Translations under genes and position numbers: made by a program
In this document: one piece after another, positions 16,010 through 22,811 of the stretch
Position numbering within the stretch: position 1 is the stretch's first letter
Layout: each line of letters opens with the position of its first letter
Notes under the pieces: generated by a model
Told to the model about the DNA's origin: nothing
The model's input: only the letters and a program-made list of their open reading frames with translations
The model's database searches: none
Source of the DNA: Bacillota bacterium
Lineage (GTDB): Bacteria; Bacillota; Clostridia; Acetivibrionales; DSM-1351
Direction: 5' to 3'
DNA length: 22,811 bases
Assembly: GCA_023426005.1 (NCBI GenBank)
Contig: JAFABO010000170.1
Span: forward strand, 1 to 22,811

Positions 16010-17059
16010 TTGAGAAATATAAAGAAAACAGTATTTTACATAATACTGGTATTGCTTGTTATAGGGATGATATTGTTTGCCTATTATTACGGTGATAAAA
16101 TACTTAAAATTTTGTCTCCATTTTTTATGGCTGTATTTATAGCCTATGCAATCTATCCTATGGTTATAAGATTTGAGCGAAACGGGGTCAAAAGGCACTA
16201 TGCAATCACAATAATCTACATTTTTGCAGTATTATCACTTGCATTTTTTGTGATATTTATTATGCCGCATGTTATAAGCAATGCCAAAGAGCTGTTCAAT
16301 ACCTTGCCGGATATTGCGGGCAGATACCGGGAATTGTTTAATTCATATATTTCCAGGATAAAAACAAGCAGGTGGCCCGACGAAATTAAAAATATGATTT
16401 TTGGCGAGCTGAATGTGGGCACCGGCTTTGTTCAGAATTATGCTGCAAGGGCCATGAAAAAGTCGCTTGCCATACTGGCCTCGTCAATAGGCATATTCAT
16501 GAATATAGTTTTATCAATGATAATAGCGTATTATCTGCTCAAGGATATTGAGGACATCAAAAGAGCCACTCTTATGCTGGCACCGAAAAAAATGCGCAAT
16601 GATTTGATCAATATGGGAAGGGAACTCAACGCCATCATTACAAATTTCATCAGGGGGCAGCTTATAACAGCATTGATTGTGGGTCTGCTTGAGACCATCG
16701 GACTTTATCTCGTCCATGTCAAATATCCGTTTATACTCGGTGTTATCGGGGGAATAGCAAATATAATCCCTTTTTTCGGGCCTGTGCTTGGGGCCATACC
16801 GGCAGTTGCCCTGGCGCTGCTCCAATCCCCCACAAAAGCGCTGCTGGCGGCAGCGGTTTTTATAGTAGTGCAGCAAATCGACAACGCCTTTATTTCACCT
16901 AAGATAATAGAAGGTAAATTAGGACTTCACCCCATAACAACTATAATAGCAGTATTGATAGGAGGTGAATTCTTTGGTATTTTGGGAATGCTTCTGGGGG
17001 TTCCTGTGACAGCCATGATAAAGGTAATACTGAAAAGGGCAATAGATATAATAGTTTAG
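16010..17059 (+). CDS. AI-2E family transporter
   Basis: A polytopic inner-membrane protein (349 aa) of the AI-2E/YdiK/TqsA exporter family (Pfam PF01594). Hydrophobic helices are visible near residues 8-26, 34-50, 65-87, 150-175, and a cluster from 215 to the end. The family core is in the second half (FIRGQLITALIVGLLETIG, GVIGGIANIIPFFGPVLGAIPA, QQIDNAFISPKIIEGKLGLHP, LGMLLGVPVTAMIK). The start is TTG 16010, because AGGAGG is 7 bases upstream; a longer reading from 15980 would run through the hairpin arm. Some members export autoinducer-2 and others are Na+/H+ antiporters or have unknown substrates, so the substrate is left open. Confidence 0.9.
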   Translation: MRNIKKTVFYIILVLLVIGMILFAYYYGDKILKILSPFFMAVFIAYAIYPMVIRFERNGVKRHYAITIIYIFAVLSLAFFVIFIMPHVISNAKELFNTLPDIAGRYRELFNSYISRIKTSRWPDEIKNMIFGELNVGTGFVQNYAARAMKKSLAILASSIGIFMNIVLSMIIAYYLLKDIEDIKRATLMLAPKKMRNDLINMGRELNAIITNFIRGQLITALIVGLLETIGLYLVHVKYPFILGVIGGIANIIPFFGPVLGAIPAVALALLQSPTKALLAAAVFIVVQQIDNAFISPKIIEGKLGLHPITTIIAVLIGGEFFGILGMLLGVPVTAMIKVILKRAIDIIV

Positions 17060-17181
17060 ATGAAAATCTCCTTGCCATAATGAAGTCATACATATTATTA
17101 TATTGCTATGGCACAAGTCATATTTTGAGCTTTAAAGGTCAATACTTTAGACAGTGCTAAATTTACATGTTGGAGGCCGGT

Positions 17182-17520
17182 ATGAAACTTTCCAGAAAAT
17201 TAAAGCTTAGGATAATCATCGGAATAGCTGCTGCCATGATTTTGTACGGAGTGCTGGACAAATTCTTTAAATTCAATGTTAATCAAAAAGTTGTAGATAA
17301 TGTGGCCATGGTATTAATGATAGCAGCTTTTGGACTCCTGTTCAGCCGCGGCGATCAGAAAGGGAAGAGTGAGCAGGCGGGTGCTGAGGCAAATGCAGCT
17401 CCTGACGAAATCCAGGACCAAAGCCAAATAGAACAGACAGCTCTTGAGAATGATATGGTCAAGGACCAGGACAAAGGCGCTTCCAATAATGATGACGGCA
17501 GGAATGATCTGCGCTCTTGA
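17182..17520 (+). CDS. Small two-helix membrane protein with acidic tail
   Basis: A 112-aa protein of unknown function. GGAGG lies 5 bases before ATG 17182; a longer reading from 17167 lacks a site. After a basic start (MKLSRKLKLR) come two hydrophobic helices (about 10-24 and 44-60), then a polar, Gln/Glu/Asp-rich, disorder-like tail from about residue 64 to the end. No family is recognised. The 122 bases upstream hold no clear promoter, so it may be read through from the AI-2E gene. The valS leader promoter overlaps its stop codon. Confidence 0.65.
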   Translation: MKLSRKLKLRIIIGIAAAMILYGVLDKFFKFNVNQKVVDNVAMVLMIAAFGLLFSRGDQKGKSEQAGAEANAAPDEIQDQSQIEQTALENDMVKDQDKGASNNDDGRNDLRS

Positions 17521-17545
17521 CAGAAGCAGGCAGATTTTATATCAT
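17517..17545 (+). promoter_or_regulatory. Promoter of the valine T-box leader
   Basis: TTGACA (17517-17522), 17 bases, then TATCAT (17540-17545). The -35 box overlaps the TGA stop of the preceding gene. A start near 17552 puts the whole T-box in the transcript. Confidence 0.75.
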
Positions 17546-17580
17546 ATTTTTTAGGAATATTAAAATAATATAAATAAAAA

Positions 17581-17881
17581 GGCGATGAGCAAGAGGAGTA
17601 AGCAGTTGAATTTCCACAGAGAGGAACCGGCTGGGCCACAGCGGCCCCGGGTGAGAGGTTCCGGAAAACATTCTGCCGAAGGTAGCTTGGGAGCCCTGCA
17701 CTGAAAGAAGTATCTGCCATATAGGCCTCTATATGACAACCGGTTTTCAAAGTAGGCTGCAGCGGATTTTCGGACGTTATCCGATTGAGAGATTCACCGG
17801 TTTTTAGGCATATAAAACCTGTGAAATTTTGGTGGTACCGCGAAACAACAGCTTCGTCCAAATACTGGACGGGGCTTTTTA
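17581..17881 (+). promoter_or_regulatory. valS: T-box leader (tRNA-Val sensing) of the valS unit
   Basis: A full T-box riboswitch. Stem I begins around 17581 with the AGTA element (17597-17600); the 3' side has GAA (17678-17680), one base, then GTA (17682-17684), the probable valine specifier codon. The distal stem GGAACC/GGTTCC is also visible. The T-box sequence GGTGGTACCGCG (17831-17842) contains TGGT to bind the free ACCA end of an uncharged tRNA, matching a discriminator A. It is followed by a terminator. Uncharged tRNA-Val should favour the antiterminator and switch on the genes behind it. Confidence 0.93.
17850..17881 (+). terminator. T-box regulated terminator
   Basis: AGCTTCGTCC (17850-17859) pairs with GGACGGGGCT (17867-17876), ten pairs including two G-T wobbles, followed by TTTTT. 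It lies just after the T-box sequence, as expected for the alternative terminator. Confidence 0.85.
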
Positions 17882-17913
17882 TGTTGCACTGCTGCAAGGA
17901 AAGGAGAACAGAT

Positions 17914-18159
17914 ATGAATTTACAAGAAATACTTTCACTGGTCATTATAGCAATAGGATTTGCTGTTGTATATTCGGCCAAGGTAACTGTAAAGAAGTTC
18001 CGGCTTGCTGAAAAACAAAAATGTGTCAACGCAAATCAAATGTCGGAAGAAGAAGTGCAGAATTATAAGCACAACAAGGCTGTATTCAATATTAAGTTAA
18101 TTGGTCTGATAATTTCCATACCCGGATTGATTCTGTTTATCATCAGTTCCAATAGATGA
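17914..18159 (+). CDS. Small two-helix membrane protein within the valS T-box unit
   Basis: An 81-aa protein with AAAGGAG 7 bases upstream of ATG 17914. It has hydrophobic helices at about residues 5-22 and 59-77 and a charged stretch between (KKFRLAEKQKC ... MSEEEVQNYKHNK). No family is recognised. It lies between the T-box terminator and valS with no other terminator seen, so its expression should depend on valine tRNA charging. The longer reading from 17785 would run through the T-box itself and is rejected. Confidence 0.65.
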   Translation: MNLQEILSLVIIAIGFAVVYSAKVTVKKFRLAEKQKCVNANQMSEEEVQNYKHNKAVFNIKLIGLIISIPGLILFIISSNR

Positions 18160-18250
18160 CATGGAAGCTTGCAGGCATTATTAATGTGTAAATCAATTTA
18201 TATTGGTCTCAGAGATATGGTAGATTTAAAGATAAATGGAGGATATGACT

Positions 18251-20902
18251 ATGGACGAACAGCAAAACATCGCAAAGCAATACGACCCCAGCCAGGTCGA
18301 AGACAGGTTATACGCCAAATGGATGGAAGAGGGCTATTTTCATGCAGTCCCCGACAGCAATAAAAAACCGTATACTATTGTAATTCCGCCGCCGAATATC
18401 ACGGGGCAGCTCCATATGGGACATGCACTTGACAATACATTGCAGGATATCCTCATAAGAACAAAGAGGATGCAGGGCTTCAGTGCTCTGTGGCTTCCAG
18501 GTACAGATCATGCAAGTATAGCTACCGAGGCAAAAATCGTTGATGCCATGGCCGGGGAAGGCATTACCAAGGAAATGCTGGGGCGTGAAAAATTCCTGGA
18601 AAGAGCATGGGAATGGAAAAAGGTTTATGGGGGCAGAATCGTTGAGCAGCTTAAAAAGCTGGGAAGCTCCTGTGACTGGGAACGTGAGCGCTTTACAATG
18701 GATGAGGGCCTGTCAAAGGCTGTTCAGGAAGTTTTCCTCAAGCTCTACGATAAGGGCCTCATATACAAGGGTGAAAGAATAACCAACTGGTGTCCTAAAT
18801 GCAACACCTCCATATCCGATATAGAGGTTGAATACGAAGAACAGGCGGGACATTTCTGGCATATCAAATACCCTGTAAAGGACAGCGGGGAATTTGTCAT
18901 CGTTGCAACCACCCGTCCTGAAACCATGCTGGGAGATACTGCCGTGGCAGTCAGCCCCGATGATGAAAGGTATACGCATCTGCTGGGAAAAACTTTGGTT
19001 TTGCCCCTGGTAAACAAGGAAATACCGGTTATTGCCGACTCCTATGTGGATAAGGAATTCGGTACCGGCTGCGTAAAGATAACACCTGCCCACGATCCAA
19101 ACGACTATGAGGTTGGTTTGAGGCATAACCTCCCCCAGATAAGGGTTATGGACGACAATGCAATAATGAATGACAATGCGGGTCAATACAAAGGTCTGGA
19201 CAGATATGAAGCCCGGAAGAAAATGGTGGAGGATCTGGAAAAGCTGGGACTGCTGGTAAAGATTGAAGACCATACCCACAATGTGGGCACCTGTCAGAGA
19301 TGCAGGACTGTTGTTGAACCGCTTATATCAAAACAGTGGTATGTCCGCATGAAGCCTTTGGCTGAACCTGCCCTGGAGGTTGTAAGAAACGGAACCATAA
19401 AATTCGTACCCGAGAGGTTCTCAAAGATCTATTTCAACTGGATGGAAAATATTCAGGACTGGTGTATTTCAAGACAGCTCTGGTGGGGACACAGAATTCC
19501 CGCTTACTACTGTCAGGAATGCAGACATATGATGGTGACGGGCACCGATCCCGATGTATGTCCAAAGTGCGGCAGCACAAGGATCGAACAGGATCCCGAC
19601 ACCCTGGATACCTGGTTCAGTTCCGCTTTGTGGCCTTTCTCCACACTGGGCTGGCCTGAGCAGACAGAGGATCTCAAGTACTTCTATCCTACAGATGTGC
19701 TGGTAACCGGCTATGACATCATATTTTTCTGGGTTGCAAGAATGATATTCTCAGGCATGGAGCATATGGAGCAGGAGCCTTTCAAGTATGTTTTCATACA
19801 CGGTATAGTAAGAGACCCCCAGGGAAGGAAAATGAGCAAATCCCTCGGAAACGGCATTGATCCTCTGGAGGTCATAGCCCAGTACGGCACCGATGCCCTT
19901 CGCTTTGCGCTGACCATAGGCAATTCACCCGGAAATGATCTGAGATTTTCCACCGAAAAGGTTGAAGCCTCCAGAAACTTTGCAAACAAGGTCTGGAACG
20001 CGTCGAGGTTTGTACTCATGAACTTTGACGAGAAGCCGGATTTCGGCAAGGTTGATAAAAACAAGTTTACCGTTGCCGATAAATGGATTTTGAGCAGAAT
20101 CAACACCGTAACAAAAGAAGTGACTGAAAACATAGATAAATTTGAACTGGGGCTGGGCTTGCAGAAGGTTTATGACTTCATATGGGAGGAGTTCTGCGAC
20201 TGGTACATTGAAATGGTCAAGCCTAGACTTTATGACAGGGAAAGTGAAGGAAGGCTGGAGGCGCAGTATGTTCTGAACTTTGTTCTGGGCAACGCTATGA
20301 AACTGCTGCACCCGTACATGCCGTTCATCACTGAGGAGATATATACCCATCTCGTAAATGACGGCAGAAGCATCATGATTTCAGAATGGCCCGTATATGA
20401 TGAGGAACTGAGCTTTACAGCCGATGAAGCAAAAATGAATATTATAATGGACGCCATCAGAAGTACAAGAAATATCCGTGCCGAGATGAATGTTCCGCCT
20501 TCAAGAAGGGCTAAAATGATATTTGTGGCAGCCGGAGAAACCGAGAGGGCCACTCTTCTGGAGGGTACCTCCTTCTTCCAGAGACTTGCCGGAGCATCGG
20601 AGGTCACGGTTCAGACCGACAGGGCGGGAATTCCGGCAGATGCCGTAGGTACCGTCATAGCAGGTGCTGAAATTTTTATTCCGCTGGACGAGCTTATCGA
20701 CATCGACAAGGAAATCGAGAGACTGAACAAGGAAAAGGCAAATCTGGAAGGTGAGCTGAAGAGGGTCGAGGGCAAGCTCAATAACGAAGGGTTTGTTGCA
20801 AAAGCGCCTGCAAAGGTTATTGAAGAAGAAAAGGCAAAGAGAGAGAAATACAAGGATATGTACCTGAAGGTTGTTGAAAGGCTGGAAAGCTTGAGGAAAT
20901 AG
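18251..20902 (+). CDS. valS: Valyl-tRNA synthetase
   Basis: A class I aminoacyl-tRNA synthetase that charges tRNA-Val in the cytoplasm and edits mis-charged threonine. The 883-aa length is normal. Motifs: HMGH (55-58, the HIGH motif), the editing (CP1) domain with TTRPETMLGDTAVAV, two Cys-x2-Cys zinc-ribbon knuckles (CPKC; CQEC and CPKC), KMSKS (527-531), the anticodon-binding region with WEEFCDWYIEMVKPRLY, and a C-terminal coiled coil (about 815-880, many Lys/Glu). Start: GGAGG (18238-18242) is 8 bases from ATG 18251; the ATGs at 18236 and 18245 overlap or crowd it. A 91-base gap separates it from the small membrane protein gene. Confidence 0.97.
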   Translation: MDEQQNIAKQYDPSQVEDRLYAKWMEEGYFHAVPDSNKKPYTIVIPPPNITGQLHMGHALDNTLQDILIRTKRMQGFSALWLPGTDHASIATEAKIVDAMAGEGITKEMLGREKFLERAWEWKKVYGGRIVEQLKKLGSSCDWERERFTMDEGLSKAVQEVFLKLYDKGLIYKGERITNWCPKCNTSISDIEVEYEEQAGHFWHIKYPVKDSGEFVIVATTRPETMLGDTAVAVSPDDERYTHLLGKTLVLPLVNKEIPVIADSYVDKEFGTGCVKITPAHDPNDYEVGLRHNLPQIRVMDDNAIMNDNAGQYKGLDRYEARKKMVEDLEKLGLLVKIEDHTHNVGTCQRCRTVVEPLISKQWYVRMKPLAEPALEVVRNGTIKFVPERFSKIYFNWMENIQDWCISRQLWWGHRIPAYYCQECRHMMVTGTDPDVCPKCGSTRIEQDPDTLDTWFSSALWPFSTLGWPEQTEDLKYFYPTDVLVTGYDIIFFWVARMIFSGMEHMEQEPFKYVFIHGIVRDPQGRKMSKSLGNGIDPLEVIAQYGTDALRFALTIGNSPGNDLRFSTEKVEASRNFANKVWNASRFVLMNFDEKPDFGKVDKNKFTVADKWILSRINTVTKEVTENIDKFELGLGLQKVYDFIWEEFCDWYIEMVKPRLYDRESEGRLEAQYVLNFVLGNAMKLLHPYMPFITEEIYTHLVNDGRSIMISEWPVYDEELSFTADEAKMNIIMDAIRSTRNIRAEMNVPPSRRAKMIFVAAGETERATLLEGTSFFQRLAGASEVTVQTDRAGIPADAVGTVIAGAEIFIPLDELIDIDKEIERLNKEKANLEGELKRVEGKLNNEGFVAKAPAKVIEEEKAKREKYKDMYLKVVERLESLRK

Positions 20903-20935
20903 CAGATAAATATCACACAGACAGTTTTTCTACAG

Positions 20936-20981
20936 GGAGTACCGTAAAATGAAAGGAAATTCATTTTACGGTACTCCTTTT
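20936..20981 (+). terminator. Strong terminator after valS
   Basis: An 18-base perfect stem (20936-20953 with 20960-20977) around AGGAAA, followed by TTTT. It closes the T-box-valS transcript. Confidence 0.9.
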
Positions 20982-21004
20982 GCAATTTCTCCACGGTTAA
21001 TGGG

Positions 21005-21033
21005 GTAACAGATTCAGGAACCAAAAATATAAT
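21005..21033 (+). promoter_or_regulatory. Possible promoter of the class V aminotransferase gene
   Basis: TATAAT (21028-21033) with a weak GTAACA (21005-21010) 17 bases upstream. It lies after the valS terminator and 30 bases before the next start codon, so a promoter is expected here. Confidence 0.45.
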
Positions 21034-21063
21034 GTATTAAGGAATAAAGATGCGGAGGTCATT

Positions 21064-22428
21064 ATGGCTGGATATAGTCGGAATAACAGCGCAAACAGCT
21101 ACAGAGACATGGTGGTAGGGGTCAATGCTCCGGTTCTGCTTGACAACGGTACATATACGGCCGGAATAAATTTTGACAATGCTGCAACAACTCCTGCATT
21201 TGTTTCGGTGGAAAAGGAAATCCATGATTTTCTGCCCCGGTACTCCTCAATACACAGAGGCAAAGGCTATAAGTCCGTTGTCTCAACAAATGCATACGAG
21301 GCCGGAAGAGAGGTCATAAGAAACTATATCAGGGCCGACAGGGATGCAATAATTATTTACACAAAAAATACCACCGAAGCAATTAATCTTCTGGCATGTG
21401 CAATGAAACAGCAGCAGGATGACAGGGATACGGTGATATCAACATGGATGGAGCACGCAGCCAATGACCTGCCCTGGAGGGATAAGTTCAGGGTGGAGTA
21501 TGTGGAGGTGGACCGGTTCGGGAGGCTGGACCTGAATGACTATGAAGACAAGCTGAGGAAATACCGGGGTAGAATACGATTGGTTACCGTGACAGGTGCG
21601 GCTAACGTTACCGGTTATCTCAATGACATTTACCTGTTGGCCTCCATGGCACATAAATATGATGCCCCGATACATGTGGACGGGGCCCAGCTGGTTCCCC
21701 ATGTCCCAACGGATATGAAGCCGGCCGGCAGCCCAGAGCATATAGACTACCTGTCCTTCTCGGCACACAAGCTGTATGCGCCTTTTGGAAGCGGGGTGCT
21801 CATCGGGCCAAGGGCTCCGTTTGAAGAAGGGGTTCCATATTGTATGGGAGGCAGTGCCATAAAACTTGTGACACACGACCGCATCTGGTGGGAGGAGCCC
21901 CCTGCAAAATGCGAAGCGGGAACTCCGAATCTCATGGGTGTTGTTGCAATGGCGGCGGCTTTGAAAACCATGAATAAAATCGGCATGCAAAATGCCTTTG
22001 AACATGAAAAAAACCTTTTGAATTACGCCTATGGCCAAATGTGTAATATTCCGGATATTCATCTCTACAGTCATCCTGACAGACAGAATTCCATAGGCGT
22101 AATTCCTTTTACTGTGGAGGGGGTACACCATTCCATGGTTTCGGCCATTCTGTCCTATGAGGCGGGAATTGCGGTGAGAAGCGGCTTCTTCTGTGCGCAT
22201 CCGTATTGTGAGAGGCTTCTGGGATACACGGCACAGCAGATCGAGGAAATTGCAGAAAAAAATGCACTTTTTCCGGGCCTGGTCAGGGTAAGCTTTGGAT
22301 TGTACAACACATACGGAGAAATTGATAAGTTTATAAATTTTATGCTCACAATTATTAATAACAAGAAATTTTTTATAAATAAATATGGAAATTCCAGGGG
22401 TCTGTACAATATTAAAAACGAGGTGTAA
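21064..22428 (+). CDS. Class V aminotransferase / cysteine-desulfurase-like PLP enzyme
   Basis: A 454-aa PLP enzyme of the aminotransferase class V fold, closest in look to SufS/CsdB-type cysteine desulfurases and selenocysteine lyases. The N-terminal block FDNAATTP (about 37-44), the MEHAANDLPW block with His131, Asp206 (HVDGAQ), and the PLP lysine K236 in SFSAHKLYAP are present. Cys377 in SGFFCAHPYC is at the position of the persulfide-carrying Cys, followed by RVSFGLYNTYGEID. GGAGG stands 5 bases before the ATG. No SufU/IscU-type scaffold or other Fe-S gene is next to it, so its sulfur acceptor, or even desulfurase activity, is uncertain. An N-terminal extension of about 35 residues before the fold and a 20-residue basic tail are somewhat unusual. 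Confidence 0.88.
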   Translation: MAGYSRNNSANSYRDMVVGVNAPVLLDNGTYTAGINFDNAATTPAFVSVEKEIHDFLPRYSSIHRGKGYKSVVSTNAYEAGREVIRNYIRADRDAIIIYTKNTTEAINLLACAMKQQQDDRDTVISTWMEHAANDLPWRDKFRVEYVEVDRFGRLDLNDYEDKLRKYRGRIRLVTVTGAANVTGYLNDIYLLASMAHKYDAPIHVDGAQLVPHVPTDMKPAGSPEHIDYLSFSAHKLYAPFGSGVLIGPRAPFEEGVPYCMGGSAIKLVTHDRIWWEEPPAKCEAGTPNLMGVVAMAAALKTMNKIGMQNAFEHEKNLLNYAYGQMCNIPDIHLYSHPDRQNSIGVIPFTVEGVHHSMVSAILSYEAGIAVRSGFFCAHPYCERLLGYTAQQIEEIAEKNALFPGLVRVSFGLYNTYGEIDKFINFMLTIINNKKFFINKYGNSRGLYNIKNEV

Positions 22429-22519
22429 AAAAGGGCAGGAATATGATAAACTAAAGAGTAATACACAGGTTGACAATTAAAAATCGCAAGAAAGGTTATA
22501 TATACACTGGAGGTTACAA

Positions 22520-22811
22520 ATGAACTATGGATTTGTTAGAGTAGCAGCTGCGGTACCAACGCTGAAGGTTGCTAACTGTGAATATAATACCGGGGAAATA
22601 ATAAAAATTTCAAAAGATGCCGAAAAGCAGGGCGCGCAGTTTGTTGTATTCCCCGAACTGGCTGTTACAGCTTATTCCTGCGGGGATCTCTTTTTGCAGA
22701 AGACCCTTCAGAATGCGGCAATAAAGGGACTGGAAACTATTCTCACTGAAACAAGAGCACTGGAATGTGTTATAATAATAGGTATACCGCTTGTTATAAA
22801 CAGCAGGATGT
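22520..22811 (+). CDS. nadE: NAD+ synthase, glutamine-hydrolysing (N-terminal part, cut by window)
   Basis: The last open frame, truncated at the window edge after 97 residues. The start MNYGFVRVAAAVPTLKVA and the block VVFPELAVTAYSCGDLF are the N-terminal nitrilase (glutaminase) domain of glutamine-dependent NadE; Glu46 in FPEL is the first residue of the Glu-Lys-Cys triad. The missing C-terminal part would carry the ATP-pyrophosphatase synthetase domain, which makes NAD+ from nicotinate adenine dinucleotide. GGAGG is 6 bases upstream of the ATG. A TTGACA (22470-22475) lies upstream, but its -10 partner is poorly spaced. Confidence 0.9.
   Translation, partial: MNYGFVRVAAAVPTLKVANCEYNTGEIIKISKDAEKQGAQFVVFPELAVTAYSCGDLFLQKTLQNAAIKGLETILTETRALECVIIIGIPLVINSRM

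Noticed and set aside
17785..17913. N-terminal extension of the 81-aa protein through the T-box
   Set aside because: The reading passes through conserved T-box and terminator RNA; a good ribosome-binding site supports ATG 17914 instead.
17355..18029. 224-codon minus-strand open frame over the T-box region
   Set aside because: Antisense to the valine T-box leader and two small genes; the RNA structure explains the sequence better.
18713..19279. 188-codon minus-strand open frame
   Set aside because: Lies wholly inside valS, whose motifs continue across it in the other strand.
21439..22476. 345-codon open frame on the minus strand
   Set aside because: It is antisense to the well-supported class V aminotransferase gene, has a Cys/His/Pro-rich composition unlike a real protein, and no ribosome-binding site.
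1..22811. CRISPR array, insertion sequence, phage or tRNA/rRNA genes
   Set aside because: No regularly spaced repeats, transposase-like or integrase-like frames, or cloverleaf-type sequences were seen on either strand by eye.

Overview
The window looks like a chromosomal segment of a low-to-moderate GC, Gram-positive, spore-forming-type Clostridia bacterium (Ruminiclostridium/Acetivibrio-like). The basis is the style of the genes, strong AGGAGG ribosome-binding sites, near-consensus sigma-A promoters, a tandem glycine riboswitch, a T-box leader on valS, and a split (two-subunit) transketolase. No phage, insertion sequence, CRISPR array, tRNA or rRNA was seen.

Layout. (1) 1-2900: the end of a small PCP_red-domain protein, then on the minus strand serC-serA (serine biosynthesis) behind a consensus promoter, a tandem glycine riboswitch and a terminator hairpin. 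(2) 2903-7862: a minus-strand MarR-type repressor, with a two-gene heterodimeric ABC exporter diverging from a shared 335-bp intergenic region that holds a perfect TTGACA-17-TATAAT promoter with inverted repeats over and beside it. (3) 7868-13653: a carbohydrate-uptake/catabolism locus that is visibly decayed. It holds a GntR/LacI-type regulator, a 5'-truncated and frameshifted family-5 solute-binding protein, a DppB-like permease cut off near its 3' end and joined directly to the tail of a transketolase N-terminal subunit, then an intact transketolase C-terminal subunit, a GarR-like 2-hydroxyacid dehydrogenase and a TIM-barrel sugar isomerase/epimerase. (4) 13666-14982 (minus): a DUF1015 protein. 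(5) 15113-17520: PRC-barrel protein, a 59-aa YtxH-like membrane protein, an AI-2E-family permease and a small two-helix membrane protein. (6) 17517-20981: promoter, valine T-box leader, an 81-aa membrane protein and valS, closed by a strong terminator. (7) 21028-22811: a class V aminotransferase/cysteine-desulfurase-like protein and the start of nadE.

How the genes work together. serC and serA are co-transcribed and appear to sense glycine, a product of serine. The MarR protein most likely represses the divergent exporter and itself. The third region probably once imported and broke down a plant-derived sugar by a transketolase/isomerase/reductase route; its uptake part is now broken by at least two deletion-type junctions and a single-base frameshift. 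valS is controlled by uncharged tRNA-Val through the T-box (probable specifier GUA), and a small membrane protein gene sits between leader and synthetase.

The points most worth a second look are the glycine riboswitch on serC-serA, the dppB/transketolase scar, the possible link of DUF1015 to serine metabolism, and the membrane-protein gene inserted in the valS T-box unit.
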